A stretch of 46,401 nucleotides of DNA from Marinoscillum sp. Lineage in GTDB: Bacteria; Bacteroidota; Bacteroidia; Cytophagales; Cyclobacteriaceae. A program made the position numbers and the translations under genes. Location of the stretch: positions 1 to 46,401 of the forward strand of contig JAMWZA010000027.1 of NCBI GenBank assembly GCA_024305105.1, in the 5' to 3' direction. The first letter of the stretch is position 1. Each line of letters begins with the position of its first letter. The notes beneath the pieces are model-generated. The model was not told the DNA's origin. It did not search any database and was given only the letters and a program-made list of their open reading frames with translations. Shown piece after piece: positions 9,048 through 17,623 of this stretch.

Positions 9048-9182
9048 ACTCCGGCATTGATTAATGTCAATGCTGACAACACACAAGGGATATAAGGAAG
9101 AAATCGGACATTGTGTGAAGTGAATGAAAGGAATTCTGACAATCTGTCATAATTCACCTGTCATTATACGCTCGAATCCGTA

Positions 9183-9200
9183 TTGGCACAACCATTGATT
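9183..9200 (+). promoter_or_regulatory. Sigma-54-like -24/-12 element upstream of dnaK
   Basis: TTGGCAC at 9183-9189 and TTGATT at 9195-9200 match the RpoN consensus TGGCAC-N5-TTGCW except for A in place of C at the -12 dinucleotide. The predicted start would be near 9210, about 45 bases before the dnaK ATG. No good TAnnTTTG box is visible in the same interval. A chance match cannot be excluded because the invariant -12 GC is GA here. Confidence 0.3.
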
Positions 9201-9254
9201 CATTGCTGATCGAAGACAAGAAATTTCAAAGAATCTAAAATAAATAAATACACA

Positions 9255-11189
9255 ATGGGAAAAATAATCGGTATAGACTTAGGTACTACCAATTCCTGCG
9301 TGGCGGTAATGGAAGGTAACGAACCTGTAGTTATTCAAAACAGTGAAGGACGCAGAACAACCCCATCAATCGTAGCGTTTTTGGATAATGGTAATGGAGA
9401 GCGAAAAGTAGGTGATCCAGCAAAGCGCCAGGCAATCACAAATCCTCAGAACACTATCAGCTCAGTGAAGCGATTCATGGGTAAGAAATACTCTGAGGTA
9501 ACAGCAGAGAGAAAGAATGTTTCTTACGGCTTAGACTCTGGTACCAATGACGTAGTAAGAGTTAAAATAGGAGACAGAAACTATACTCCACAGGAACTTT
9601 CAGCAATGATCCTTCAGAAAATGAAGTCGACAGCTGAAGATTTCTTAGGACAGGAAGTGACTGAAGCGGTAATTACCGTGCCAGCATACTTCAATGATGC
9701 TGAGCGTCAGGCGACAAAAGAGGCTGGTCAGATTGCTGGTCTTGAAGTGAAAAGAATTATTAACGAGCCTACTGCTGCGGCATTGGCTTATGGTCTGGAT
9801 AAAAAGGATGCAGACATGAAAATCGCTGTGTATGACCTTGGTGGTGGTACATTCGATATTTCAGTTCTGGAACTAGGAGATGGTGTATTTGAAGTAAAAT
9901 CTACCAATGGTGATGTGCACCTGGGTGGTGATGACTTTGATTCGGTAATTATCAACTGGTTGGCTGATGAGTTTAAAAATGATGAAGGTCTTGATCTCAG
10001 AAAAGATCCAATGGCACTTCAGCGTTTGAAAGAAGCGGCTGAGAAAGCAAAAATTGAGCTTTCTTCATCTTCTTCTACAGAGATCAACTTGCCATACATC
10101 ATGCCGGTAGACGGTGTGCCAAAGCATTTGGTGAGATCACTTTCAAGAAGCAAGTTTGAGCAATTGAGCGAAGACCTTGTAAGAAGATCAATGGATCCTT
10201 GTAAGAAAGCATTGTCAGATGCAGGTCTTTCGCCTTCAGATATTGATGAGGTGATTCTTGTAGGTGGATCTACGCGTATTCCTAAGATACAGGAAGAGGT
10301 AGAAAAGTTCTTTGGCAAGAAGCCTTCTAAAGGTGTGAACCCAGATGAGGTTGTAGCAATTGGTGCTGCTATTCAGGGTGGTGTATTGACAGGAGAAGTG
10401 AAGGATGTATTGCTTCTTGATGTGACGCCACTTTCTTTAGGTATTGAAACCATGGGTGGTGTGATGACCAAGCTGATTGAGTCTAACACGACCATCCCTA
10501 CGAAAAAGTCGGAGACGTTCTCAACAGCTGCTGATAACCAGCCGTCTGTAGAGATTCACGTACTTCAGGGTGAGCGTCCGATGGCTAAAGACAACAGAAC
10601 AATTGGTCGTTTCCACCTGGACGGTATTCCGCCAGCACAACGCGGAGTACCTCAGATCGAAGTAACCTTCGACATTGATGCTAATGGTATCATGAACGTG
10701 TCAGCGAAAGACAAAGGCACCAATAAAGAGCAGAAAATCAGAATCGAGGCATCTTCTGGATTGACAGAGGAAGAAATCGAAAAGATGAAGCAGGAAGCTC
10801 AGGCCAATGCGGATTCGGATAAAGAAGCTAAAGAGAAGGTAGAGAAAGTGAATCAGGCAGATTCATTGATCTTCCAAACAGAGAAGCAGTTGAAAGAATT
10901 TGGCGATAAGCTTTCTGAAGATAACAAGAAAGCTATTGAAGGAGCTCTTGCTAAATTGAAAGAAGCACACGGTTCTCAGGATTTAGCAGCAATCGATTCG
11001 GCTTTGGAAGGAATGAACAAAGCATGGGAAGCAGCTTCTCAGGAAATCTACGCAGCGCAGCAAGCGGCTGGTGGAGCTGAAGCGGCGCAAGGTGCTGACC
11101 CTGCTGGTGATGCCAACGCTTCTTCTGGAGATTCTGACTCAGATGTGTCTGATGTAGAGTTTGAAGAGGTAGACGAAGAGAAGAAGTAA
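9255..11189 (+). CDS. dnaK: Molecular chaperone DnaK (Hsp70)
   Basis: 644 residues, the usual length. ATP-dependent chaperone that binds hydrophobic peptide segments with DnaJ and GrpE in the cytoplasm. Visible signatures: [13 protein letters not shown] (residues 5-17), the phosphate-2 motif [14 protein letters not shown], and the Hsp70 signature [11 protein letters not shown]. The substrate-binding domain starts after the linker [14 protein letters not shown]. The C-terminal lid and a Gly/Ala-rich tail end in the acidic [11 protein letters not shown], resembling the usual EEVxDxxK tail. dnaJ and grpE are not adjacent, as is common in Bacteroidota. No CIRCE element is seen upstream; other dyads and a sigma-54-like box are listed separately. 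Confidence 0.98.
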   Translation: MGKIIGIDLGTTNSCVAVMEGNEPVVIQNSEGRRTTPSIVAFLDNGNGERKVGDPAKRQAITNPQNTISSVKRFMGKKYSEVTAERKNVSYGLDSGTNDVVRVKIGDRNYTPQELSAMILQKMKSTAEDFLGQEVTEAVITVPAYFNDAERQATKEAGQIAGLEVKRIINEPTAAALAYGLDKKDADMKIAVYDLGGGTFDISVLELGDGVFEVKSTNGDVHLGGDDFDSVIINWLADEFKNDEGLDLRKDPMALQRLKEAAEKAKIELSSSSSTEINLPYIMPVDGVPKHLVRSLSRSKFEQLSEDLVRRSMDPCKKALSDAGLSPSDIDEVILVGGSTRIPKIQEEVEKFFGKKPSKGVNPDEVVAIGAAIQGGVLTGEVKDVLLLDVTPLSLGIETMGGVMTKLIESNTTIPTKKSETFSTAADNQPSVEIHVLQGERPMAKDNRTIGRFHLDGIPPAQRGVPQIEVTFDIDANGIMNVSAKDKGTNKEQKIRIEASSGLTEEEIEKMKQEAQANADSDKEAKEKVEKVNQADSLIFQTEKQLKEFGDKLSEDNKKAIEGALAKLKEAHGSQDLAAIDSALEGMNKAWEAASQEIYAAQQAAGGAEAAQGADPAGDANASSGDSDSDVSDVEFEEVDEEKK

Positions 11190-11328
11190 GTCCCTTATCG
11201 GGACAGGAAGATGTCGTCTTAGCTGGCGACCTTTCCAACTTCAGGCTTAAAATTTAGGCGAATGCCGAGCCCGTGCTGATCAGAGCATCAGTGACGTTCT
11301 TGTAGTCACCCTACAGAGATAGATTAGG

Positions 11329-11376
11329 AAAACCCTGACGATCCGCCAACTGGCAGATGTCAGGGTTTTTTGTTTT
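11329..11376 (+). terminator. Rho-independent terminator before the toxin-antitoxin pair
   Basis: AAAACCCTGAC (11329-11339) pairs with GTCAGGGTTTT (11359-11369) and is followed by a T-rich run to 11376; an inner GCCA/TGGC hairpin (11345-11354) tops the stem. It most likely ends the dnaK transcript 140 bases after the stop. A smaller GTCCC/GGGAC hairpin sits right at the dnaK stop (11190-11204) without a T-run. Confidence 0.8.
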
Positions 11377-11413
11377 ATATCCAATTGAGTAAACAATCGT
11401 ATATTTACTTATT

Positions 11414-11620
11414 ATGAAAGTGCTACTGGATATCAAAGACGATAAGTTTGACTTTGTAATGGAATTACTAGGAAATCTGAAATATGTGAAAACTGAAACG
11501 ATAACTCCTGAGAAAGCAGAACTTATTTCTGAAATTAAAGAAGCAGTTTCTAATCTGAACGAAGCTAAGAAAGGGAGGCTCAAACTCAAGTCTGCCCAAG
11601 AGTTACTAGATGAGCTTTAA
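11414..11620 (+). CDS. Small antitoxin-like protein of a type II toxin-antitoxin pair
   Basis: 68 residues, highly charged, ending in a Lys/Leu-rich helix KGRLKLKSAQELLDEL. The N-terminus (MKVLLDIKDDKFDFVMELL) is predicted strand then helix. It overlaps the downstream RelE/ParE-like gene by 11 bases, the typical arrangement of antitoxin before toxin. Unlike RHH or Phd/YefM antitoxins, no clear DNA-binding motif is visible. Similar short orphan proteins precede RelE-like genes in Bacteroidota and cyanobacteria; calling it the antitoxin rests mainly on context. An AT-rich TATATTTA box lies just upstream of the ATG and could be the promoter. Confidence 0.65.
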   Translation: MKVLLDIKDDKFDFVMELLGNLKYVKTETITPEKAELISEIKEAVSNLNEAKKGRLKLKSAQELLDEL

Positions 11621-11939
11621 GGTTTTAACTATCCCTCCGTTTGATAAACAAATCAAAAAGCTAGGGAAGAAGTATCCATCGATCAAAGACGACTTTGCCT
11701 CGTTATTAAGGGCTTTGCAAGAAAAGCCTGATCAAGGGACTCTTCTCGGTAAAAACTGCTACAAATTACGAATGGCCATTTCGTCAAAAGGAAAGGGCAA
11801 ATCTGGAGGAAGTCGGGTAATTACTCATTTGGTGATTGATGATCAGACTATTTACCTACTTAGTATTTATGACAAATCGGAGAAGGCAACAATTTCAGAT
11901 GCTGAGCTATTGGAATTGTTAAGTTGGATTGAGGGTTAA
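11610..11939 (+). CDS. RelE/ParE-superfamily toxin
   Basis: 109 residues with the RelE/ParE fold pattern: an N-terminal strand (FKVLTIPPF), two helices with KQIKKLGKKYPSIKDDF, a strand ending in CYKLRMAISSKGKGKSGGSRVI, and C-terminal strands ITHLVIDDQTIYLLSIYDK. The KxRxxxxSKGKGKSGGxR segment is typical of members annotated as RelE/ParE toxins in Bacteroidota. If it is RelE-like it would cleave ribosome-bound mRNA; if ParE-like it would target gyrase. The ATG overlaps the antitoxin gene, implying coupled translation. The pair sits at the edge of a repeat-rich accessory patch. Confidence 0.75.
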   Translation: MSFKVLTIPPFDKQIKKLGKKYPSIKDDFASLLRALQEKPDQGTLLGKNCYKLRMAISSKGKGKSGGSRVITHLVIDDQTIYLLSIYDKSEKATISDAELLELLSWIEG

Positions 11940-11986
11940 ATGCAAGTTGGATTAGGAACCATTCTTGTGAAGACGAGAAGGGTTAT

Positions 11987-12790
11987 TTATATATTCCACG
12001 ATGCTTGCTTAATCATTTTCTCTCCAAGTTTGGTCAAGGTATATATGTTATAATCACTTCTATCCCTTTTAGATAATTGAATTATACCTTTCGAAATACA
12101 TTTCGATAGTATTTCTTGGTTTTGCTCGTTACTTACATATACTGCATTTCCAATTATTATCTGATCAAAAACGAATTTAACTGAGTCTAAAGAGTGTAAT
12201 TCTATTAAGCTATTTACAGCATCTATTGCTTGTTCTTCTTCTTCTATTGAGAATGTTTGCTTGGTTGACACATTTGCTTGATCCTCGTTGGGTGCTGTAT
12301 TAGGACTTTGGAATTCCTGAAGTCTTTTTTCTAAAGTTTCTATCTCTGTCTTAGCCTTTAGTTTCTCATCTCTTTCTTGCTCTACTCTTTTTTCGAGCTC
12401 AAAAACTTTTTTGAGTTCCAGATACATTTCAGTCGAAACAATTCTTTTAGGGGCACTGCTTTCGTTGATCCTTGGGGTGACACGATTTTCGAAGATGTTA
12501 GTGATATAGCGTGTAGCATTGATGAGAATGTAGCTTACTAGAAGCAGACCAATAGACCAGAGAGTATTTAGCCCGAGCTCACCAAGTATTTACCAGAAAT
12601 CATCATACCTAAGGTGGCCACTTATGTATTCTACTTTTTCTTCAATTGTTCTTTTCTCTTCGAAAGCAAACACGGCATAGATTGCTTCCCAGTTTCTAGC
12701 AAACCAGACAAGAGCGAATGTGCCAAGAAAGGGGTTTTTGGATTTGTGAGCTCCAGATTGAGGATAGTGGATTGTCCATATGGTTTCAAA
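11987..12790 (-). pseudogene. Broken two-helix membrane/coiled-coil protein gene with in-frame TAA
   Basis: The 3' part (ATG at 12427 to stop at 11987) encodes 146 residues: a charged coiled coil (VEQERDEKLKAKTEIETLEKR) and a C-terminal helical domain that looks like a winged helix (IIQLSKRDRSDYNIYTLTK). The frame stays open upstream to a TAA at 12590-12592, adding a hydrophobic helix (TLWSIGLLLVSYILI). Beyond that stop the same frame continues open for over 60 codons with protein-like content, including NPFLGTFALVWFARNWEAIY and RTIEEKVEYISG. So one nonsense codon splits a single gene. No ATG is seen in the upstream part, and it runs into a dispersed repeat at 12791, so the 5' end is probably lost too. 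The family is unknown to me. A short product from the ATG at 12427 remains possible. Confidence 0.55.
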
Positions 12791-12930
12791 ATAGCGGTGT
12801 GTGAAAGGTAGTAAATTTTCACTGAGCCATCTATCATCCTGAAGTATTCCGCTCGGAAAGTCAGGATCTGGAAGGCGAGTAGTGTGAATATCGAAGAAGA
12901 TGCTGAAATAAATTCAGCATGACACCACGG
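12791..12930. repeat. Dispersed repeat, copy 1 (module A)
   Basis: A 140-base segment matching 13557-13695 at roughly four bases in five by eye. Both start with ATAGCGGTGTGTGAAAG and both contain GGCGAGTAG, GAAGAAGATGCTGAAAT and a palindrome pairing ATGCTGAAT with ATTCAGCAT. Copy 1 adjoins the broken membrane-protein gene. Such palindromes are a common intergenic family in Bacteroidota. Confidence 0.75.
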
Positions 12931-13267
12931 ATTTACGAGCGGTTTCTGAGAAGCTCTGGGGTAACATTATAGATTGATGATTGATATGTGAAACTTGGAT
13001 CTGTAATGCATCTTTCGTCATCTTTTGATGAAACAACAAAGGAAGGTCACCCTGAATTCATTTCAGGGTCTTCGGGATAGTTTCCGTGAATGAGTTTGGA
13101 TCTAGGGGCTAACAACTCGTTCGATACCCTGAAGCATTTCAGGACCTAGAAGTTGAGCTGGGGAAATGTTACGAAGATCCCGAAACTCGTTCGGGATGAC
13201 ACCACGGATTTACGGTTGGTTTCTGAGAGGCTCTGGTATAACGAAAGTCGAAACAGAGTTCGGATAA
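12914..13267. repeat. Gene-free stretch filled with palindromic intergenic repeats (module B)
   Basis: No coding frame is convincing here. It holds module B twice: ATGACACCACGGATTTACG followed by GGTTTCTGAGA and GCTCTGG, at about 12919-12963 and 13196-13242; a third diverged copy lies at 13755-13803. Between them are further dyads: CCTGAAATTCAG-type (13050-13067), CCTGAAGCATTTCAGG (13137-13152), and ATCCCGAAACTCGTTCGGGAT (13177-13197). These look like folded non-coding elements scattered by some mobilisation or recombination process. Confidence 0.7.
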
Positions 13268-13558
13268 TTAACCATCATAAACCTCATCATACAAGTCGTT
13301 CAAGTCTGGATTCATTTCCTTAATTAAATTCCATTTCCACTCTCGGTGCCAGTTTTTAAGCTGTTTCTCTCGATCAATGGCATCTCCAATTCTTTGGAAA
13401 TATTCCCAATAGATGAGGTCATAGCATTTGTATTTAAAAGTGAAATGCGATTCTTCGGCTCGGTGTTGGAGTACGCGAGCTACCAAGTTATTGGTCATAC
13501 CGATATAAATAACCGTTCTATTCTTATTAGACATGATATAGACGTAGCCAGGCTTCAT
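13268..13558 (-). CDS. Small GIY-YIG nuclease-domain protein
   Basis: 96 residues, essentially one GIY-YIG domain: YVYIMSNKNRTVIYIGMTNNL at the start carries the Y-V-Y and Y-I-G elements, followed by RVLQHR, a later Glu in DRE/KQLKNW, and WHREWKWNLIKEMNPD at the end. This subfamily (UvrC/YhbQ-like) is frequent in Bacteroidota. The frame extends 15 codons further upstream to 13603, but those codons lie inside the dispersed repeat, so the ATG at 13558, just before MKPGYVYI, is the better start. Activity is unknown; families of this type are proposed to act in DNA repair or element mobility. Confidence 0.8.
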   Translation of the reverse strand: MKPGYVYIMSNKNRTVIYIGMTNNLVARVLQHRAEESHFTFKYKCYDLIYWEYFQRIGDAIDREKQLKNWHREWKWNLIKEMNPDLNDLYDEVYDG

Positions 13559-13695
13559 AGCGGTGTGTGAAAGATAGTGAATTTTCACCGAGGCTCTTCT
13601 CATACTGAAGAATTCTGCTCGGGGAGTTATGATCTAGAGGGCGAGTAGGTGAATATTGAAGAAGATGCTGAAATAAATTTAGCATGACACTACGG
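13557..13695. repeat. Dispersed repeat, copy 2 (module A)
   Basis: Second copy of the segment at 12791-12930. It starts exactly at the start codon region of the GIY-YIG gene and contains an imperfect version of the palindrome (one arm reads TTTAGCAT instead of TTCAGCAT). It is followed at 13716-13803 by a CCCGAAC-type dyad and the third module B copy. The rest of the 13696-14022 gap shows no gene. Confidence 0.75.
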
Positions 13696-14022
13696 AAGGC
13701 GAGTAGGGCGAATGATTACGAAAATCCCAACTGTCCATGCGAAACAAGTTCGGGATGACGTCACGGATTGGTAAGTCCGTTCCTGAAAGGCTCTCAGTTA
13801 ACACCATGGATCGACGCTTGCTGGAAAATTTTCGAATCGTTTTATGAACCTTTAGCACTTGGAGAATCAGTAACAATAAGATGCCAGGATGTAATGGTGT
13901 GAGAGATTCTGGAAATGGGTTAAGATTTACTCCATACCCAATTTTCTCCTGATCAGCCGATCATTTACCGATTAAACATGCAACGGTTCATAATGCCATA
14001 AAAAGTGTGTTTTTTTGATTTA

Positions 14023-15834
14023 ATGCCGGCTATGAAAAGAGAACAGACATTAGAGCAAACTCAAGATCGGGTCATTAATCAGGTGCTGTTACTAATCTGC
14101 GCAGTAGGCGCAGTAATTGTCATGCTCACCATGGTAAAGGTAAGTATCTATGGTTTAGGTCGAACAGCTATTGTGCACATGTCCGTTTTACTGTTCATGA
14201 TCACTTTGGCTCTTTTCAGAAAACGCCTTGACGGTAAACTTAAAATAACACTTATTTTACTCGCTCTTAGTGTCGATATTACCTGGAGTATCTACGTTGG
14301 AGGTTTCATATCTTCTGCAAAAGTTTTGCTCGCTGTGATTCCTGTTTACATCTCATTTATTTTTTCTTATCGTACATCGGTGATCTCCCTTCTGGTCATC
14401 ATTGTAGCCTATGGTATAATGGGATGTCTTTTTATAACCGGCACTATCGTTTCTTCAATAGATTTAGCTCCTTATAGCCTAAGGCCAACTTCCTGGCTAA
14501 TTGACTGTGCCATCATTTTATTTTCATCTTCTGGGCTCCTTTATATTGGTCGGGCTTACAATCAGTCCATGTTAGAAAATTCAGCTGTAATCGAATCACA
14601 GGTTACTGAAATTACCGACCGTGAAAAGAAATATGAAGAGCTTTTCCAAAGTTCTAACGATGCTATTCTACTTTTTCAGAATCAGATCTTTGTAGACTGC
14701 AATAAGAAGGCGACGGAACTGTTTGCCTGTGATCGTGATGATTTGATCGGAGCAAACCCCGTTCGTTTCAGTCCGGAATTTCAGCCTGACGGTCAATCTT
14801 CGGATGCGAAGGCGCTGGATTTGCTTCAGAAAACCTACAACGGTGAACCTCAGGTGTTTGAATGGGAGCATAGTAAGCTAAATGGGGAGCCATTTGATGC
14901 ATTGATCTCACTTAAGCTTGTGAGGTTACAAGAGGTAAACTATGTACAGGCAGTGATAAGGGATATCACGAGACAGAAGACCATTGAGAATGAATTGATC
15001 GACCATCGGGATCATTTGGAGCAGTTGGTGGAAGAGCGAACTGTGAAATTGGAGCAGATTAACAACGAATTATCTTGTTCCAATAGGGAACTCCAAGCCA
15101 CATTAGATGAACTTCGTAAAACACAAACTCAGTTAATAGAGAGTGAGAAGATGGCCTCTGTTGGGATACTTACAGCTGGTGTAAGCCATGAGATTAATAA
15201 TCCGTTGAATTTCATTTTGGGAGGACTTCATAAATTGAAGGATACCTATGAGAACAAAGCCGAGTACAAGAGTGACGAATTGGAGCTAAAGAGAAAAGAA
15301 TCGGTAGAGGTTATTGATGAAGGAGTGAGCCGAATTAAGGGGATTGTTAAAAGCCTGAATCACTTCAATCGAGCGAATGATTCAATCATGCAGCCATGTA
15401 ATGTGCCTGTTATACTTGATAACTGTGCTAATATTTTAAATCATGAGCTAAAGGGAGTCCATCTAAAGAAATCTTATAGCGATGATCTGGTGGTAATACT
15501 TGGGAATGAAGGGAAGCTGCATCAGGTTTTTTTGAACCTTATTCATAATGCGCGTCAATCCATAGCAGAGGGAGGTACTATTGAGCTTGTTACGGGATAT
15601 GATCCAACACATGAAATGGGGGTTATCACTGTAAGTGATACAGGTAAGGGAATACCACAAAGTCAATTATCAAAAGTGTTTGATCCGTTTTATACGACCA
15701 AACCCCCTGGTGAAGGGGTAGGACTGGGACTCTTCATTGTCTACCAAATCGTAAAAGAACTTAATGGTAAAATTGATATACAGTCAACTGAGGAAGTTGG
15801 AACACGAATTACGACTAGCTTTCCTATGGTTTAG
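14023..15834 (+). CDS. Orphan membrane sensor histidine kinase with PAS domain
   Basis: 603 residues from the ATG at 14023; a GTG at 14005 and an ATG at 14032 are alternatives. Residues about 25-185 contain five or six membrane helices with no large periplasmic loop. A PAS domain follows (about 205-320, with YEELFQSSNDAILLF), then a coiled coil, then a HisKA dimerisation domain with phospho-accepting His389 in GVSHEINNPLNF, and a HATPase domain with N-box HQVFLNLIHNARQS, G1 box DTGKGIP, F-box FDPFYTTK and G2 box GVGLGLFIV. No response regulator is adjacent, so its partner is elsewhere. The signal is unknown. Its stop overlaps the stop of the convergent esterase by four bases. Confidence 0.92.
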   Translation: MPAMKREQTLEQTQDRVINQVLLLICAVGAVIVMLTMVKVSIYGLGRTAIVHMSVLLFMITLALFRKRLDGKLKITLILLALSVDITWSIYVGGFISSAKVLLAVIPVYISFIFSYRTSVISLLVIIVAYGIMGCLFITGTIVSSIDLAPYSLRPTSWLIDCAIILFSSSGLLYIGRAYNQSMLENSAVIESQVTEITDREKKYEELFQSSNDAILLFQNQIFVDCNKKATELFACDRDDLIGANPVRFSPEFQPDGQSSDAKALDLLQKTYNGEPQVFEWEHSKLNGEPFDALISLKLVRLQEVNYVQAVIRDITRQKTIENELIDHRDHLEQLVEERTVKLEQINNELSCSNRELQATLDELRKTQTQLIESEKMASVGILTAGVSHEINNPLNFILGGLHKLKDTYENKAEYKSDELELKRKESVEVIDEGVSRIKGIVKSLNHFNRANDSIMQPCNVPVILDNCANILNHELKGVHLKKSYSDDLVVILGNEGKLHQVFLNLIHNARQSIAEGGTIELVTGYDPTHEMGVITVSDTGKGIPQSQLSKVFDPFYTTKPPGEGVGLGLFIVYQIVKELNGKIDIQSTEEVGTRITTSFPMV

Positions 15835-16712
15835 TTCTGCTCTAACCCTTTCATCCAATCTATTAACCTTTCTGGCCAGGTAGCTAAATACCCATGTTCT
15901 GAGGCTAATCCATATCCATGTCCTCCATTAGGATAAATATGCATCTCGGCAGGAATGCCCTTCTCAATTAATCCTTTATAAAACTCAAGACTATTTTCTA
16001 CAGGCACTGCCCGATCGTCGGTAGAGTGGACAAGGAAAGTTGGTGGGGTATTATCCTTAATCTGCTTTTCATTGGAATAATATGTCAGTAACTCCATTGA
16101 CTCTTGCTCGCCCAACAAGTTGTTCCTTGAGCCCATATGAGTGATTTTATCATCCATGGAAATTACCGGATAGACCAGAGCCATGAAATTAGGCCTGGAC
16201 TCCTGATCAAAATGAGTGCCCAATGTCGAGGCAAGATGCCCTCCGGCCGAGAATCCCATGATTCCTACTTTGTCGGAGGCTATATTCCATTTCTCTGCAT
16301 TCAACCTGACAAGCTTCATGGCTTGCTGAGCATCCATCAACGGTGATTGATGAGGGATAAGATTACTGTCATCATCTGGAAGACGATATTTTAGAACAAT
16401 GCCTGCAATGCCATGCGCATTGAGGTATTTGGCGACATCCGTTCCTTCCCAATCATAAGCCAGTATTTTATACCCACCACCCGGGCAAATGACCATTGCC
16501 TGTCCTGTGGCGTTTCTTTTGGATGGGAGAAAGACTTCTATTAGTGGGTCTTGAACGTGTGATATTCGGACGATGTTGGAAGAGTCACTGAACTCCACTT
16601 TGTCAGTAGACTTGGCATTAGGTACTCCATCTTGCCAAAGTGGTAAACGAAAGTTCTGCGCACCAGCACTCAGCGAAAGAATACAGATGCCAAGTAAAAT
16701 AAGCTGTCTCAT
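15831..16712 (-). CDS. Secreted alpha/beta-hydrolase, acetyl-xylan-esterase/lipase-like
   Basis: 293 residues with a signal peptide (LILLGICILSLSAGAQ). The fold motifs are those of carbohydrate-active esterases of the BD-FAE/acetyl-esterase group: the oxyanion-hole MVICPGGGY, the nucleophile elbow GFSAGGH, the acid in TDDRAVPV and the catalytic His in NGGHGYG. It probably removes acetyl or similar ester groups from plant or algal polysaccharide in the periplasm. The ATG at 16712 is preferred to an in-frame TTG at 16718. It is divergent from the AraC-type regulator, separated by 64 bases, which could control it. Confidence 0.85.
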   Translation of the reverse strand: MRQLILLGICILSLSAGAQNFRLPLWQDGVPNAKSTDKVEFSDSSNIVRISHVQDPLIEVFLPSKRNATGQAMVICPGGGYKILAYDWEGTDVAKYLNAHGIAGIVLKYRLPDDDSNLIPHQSPLMDAQQAMKLVRLNAEKWNIASDKVGIMGFSAGGHLASTLGTHFDQESRPNFMALVYPVISMDDKITHMGSRNNLLGEQESMELLTYYSNEKQIKDNTPPTFLVHSTDDRAVPVENSLEFYKGLIEKGIPAEMHIYPNGGHGYGLASEHGYLATWPERLIDWMKGLEQN

Positions 16713-16776
16713 GGTCAAAATTAGATTTGATTAAAGATAGCAACTTGCGTTAATTTACCCGTCACTATCTAACACC

Positions 16777-17562
16777 ATGATTTATCAACGAAAAGACCCC
16801 TCTGCCCAATTATCTCGCTTCATTGAGTGTTTTTGGCTCATGGATAGTGAGGGCGATGCTGATGTGGTAACTCAAAAAATCATTCCTGATGGCTACCCAG
16901 AGCTCATCTTTCATTATGGTGATCCTTACAAAATAAATATTTCGGGAGAATGGGTTGTGCAGTCCAGCCAACTGATGGCCGGTCAGATTAGACGTTTTTT
17001 TTATCTCAAGAACACAGGTGTTTCGGGTATGATTGGAGTGAAACTCCAGCCGGCAGCATTGCACATCCTATATGATTTAGACATGTCCCGACTTCAAGGG
17101 ATGGTCGTAGACTTTATGGACTTTCTTCCAAAAATGGAGATGATAAACCCAGCTAAAGAGAATTTTGATCAGTTTTGTAATAGGATAGAAGATCAGTTTC
17201 TAAGTCGAGTGAATTCGACCGAGTCATCAGTGGAAAAGGTCATCAAGTTGATGCAGGAAAAACATGGCATCCTCGATGTAGGAGAACTATCGACTCAAGT
17301 TGGATATAACAAGCGAACTCTGGAGCGTCTATTTAAAAAGCAAGTGGGACTTAGTCCTAAGCTCTATTCAAGAATTGTGAGACTTAGTTACATCTTCGAG
17401 TGTGTGAAAGAAGAAGATTATAGCTGGGCATCCATTGCTTATCAGGCAGGGTTTACTGATCAGTCCCATCTTATTAAGAACTTCAAAGAATTCACTGGAG
17501 AGGACCCCTCAAAGTATCGTTTTGACGAGTTGGATATGGCCAACTTCTTTTTGAGTAAGTGA
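16777..17562 (+). CDS. AraC-family transcriptional regulator with DUF6597-type N-terminal domain
   Basis: 261 residues. The N-terminal half (FIECFWLMDSEGD, IIPDGYPELIFHYGDPY) matches the DUF6597-like sensor domain common in AraC proteins of Bacteroidota. The C-terminal ~90 residues hold two helix-turn-helix units: LSTQVGYNKRTLERLFKKQVGLSPK and the second in SIAYQAGFTDQSHLIKNFKEFTGEDPS, both with the AraC pattern. Effector unknown. It faces away from the esterase gene and is followed in the same direction by a lipocalin-like secreted protein. Confidence 0.88.
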   Translation: MIYQRKDPSAQLSRFIECFWLMDSEGDADVVTQKIIPDGYPELIFHYGDPYKINISGEWVVQSSQLMAGQIRRFFYLKNTGVSGMIGVKLQPAALHILYDLDMSRLQGMVVDFMDFLPKMEMINPAKENFDQFCNRIEDQFLSRVNSTESSVEKVIKLMQEKHGILDVGELSTQVGYNKRTLERLFKKQVGLSPKLYSRIVRLSYIFECVKEEDYSWASIAYQAGFTDQSHLIKNFKEFTGEDPSKYRFDELDMANFFLSK

Positions 17563-17623
17563 TGTCGTTTTTTTACTAGATTCTATGCGATTCGTGGGCT
17601 TGTTTTGACAGATAAAAAGGAAA

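Noticed and set aside
9137-9163. CIRCE heat-shock operator
   Set aside because: The TGACA/TGTCA elements do not match TTAGCACTC-N9-GAGTGCTAA.
11190-11204. GTCCC/GGGAC hairpin at the dnaK stop as terminator
   Set aside because: Short stem and no T-run; the stem-loop at 11329-11376 is the real terminator candidate.
12614-12837. Short frames on both strands over the broken gene and repeat copy 1
   Set aside because: Better explained as the interrupted minus-strand frame plus repeat sequence; the SVKIYYLSHTA peptide is repeat-derived.
12791-13803. CRISPR array
   Set aside because: Repeats are few, irregularly spaced and diverged, with dyads inside and no equal-length spacers or cas genes.
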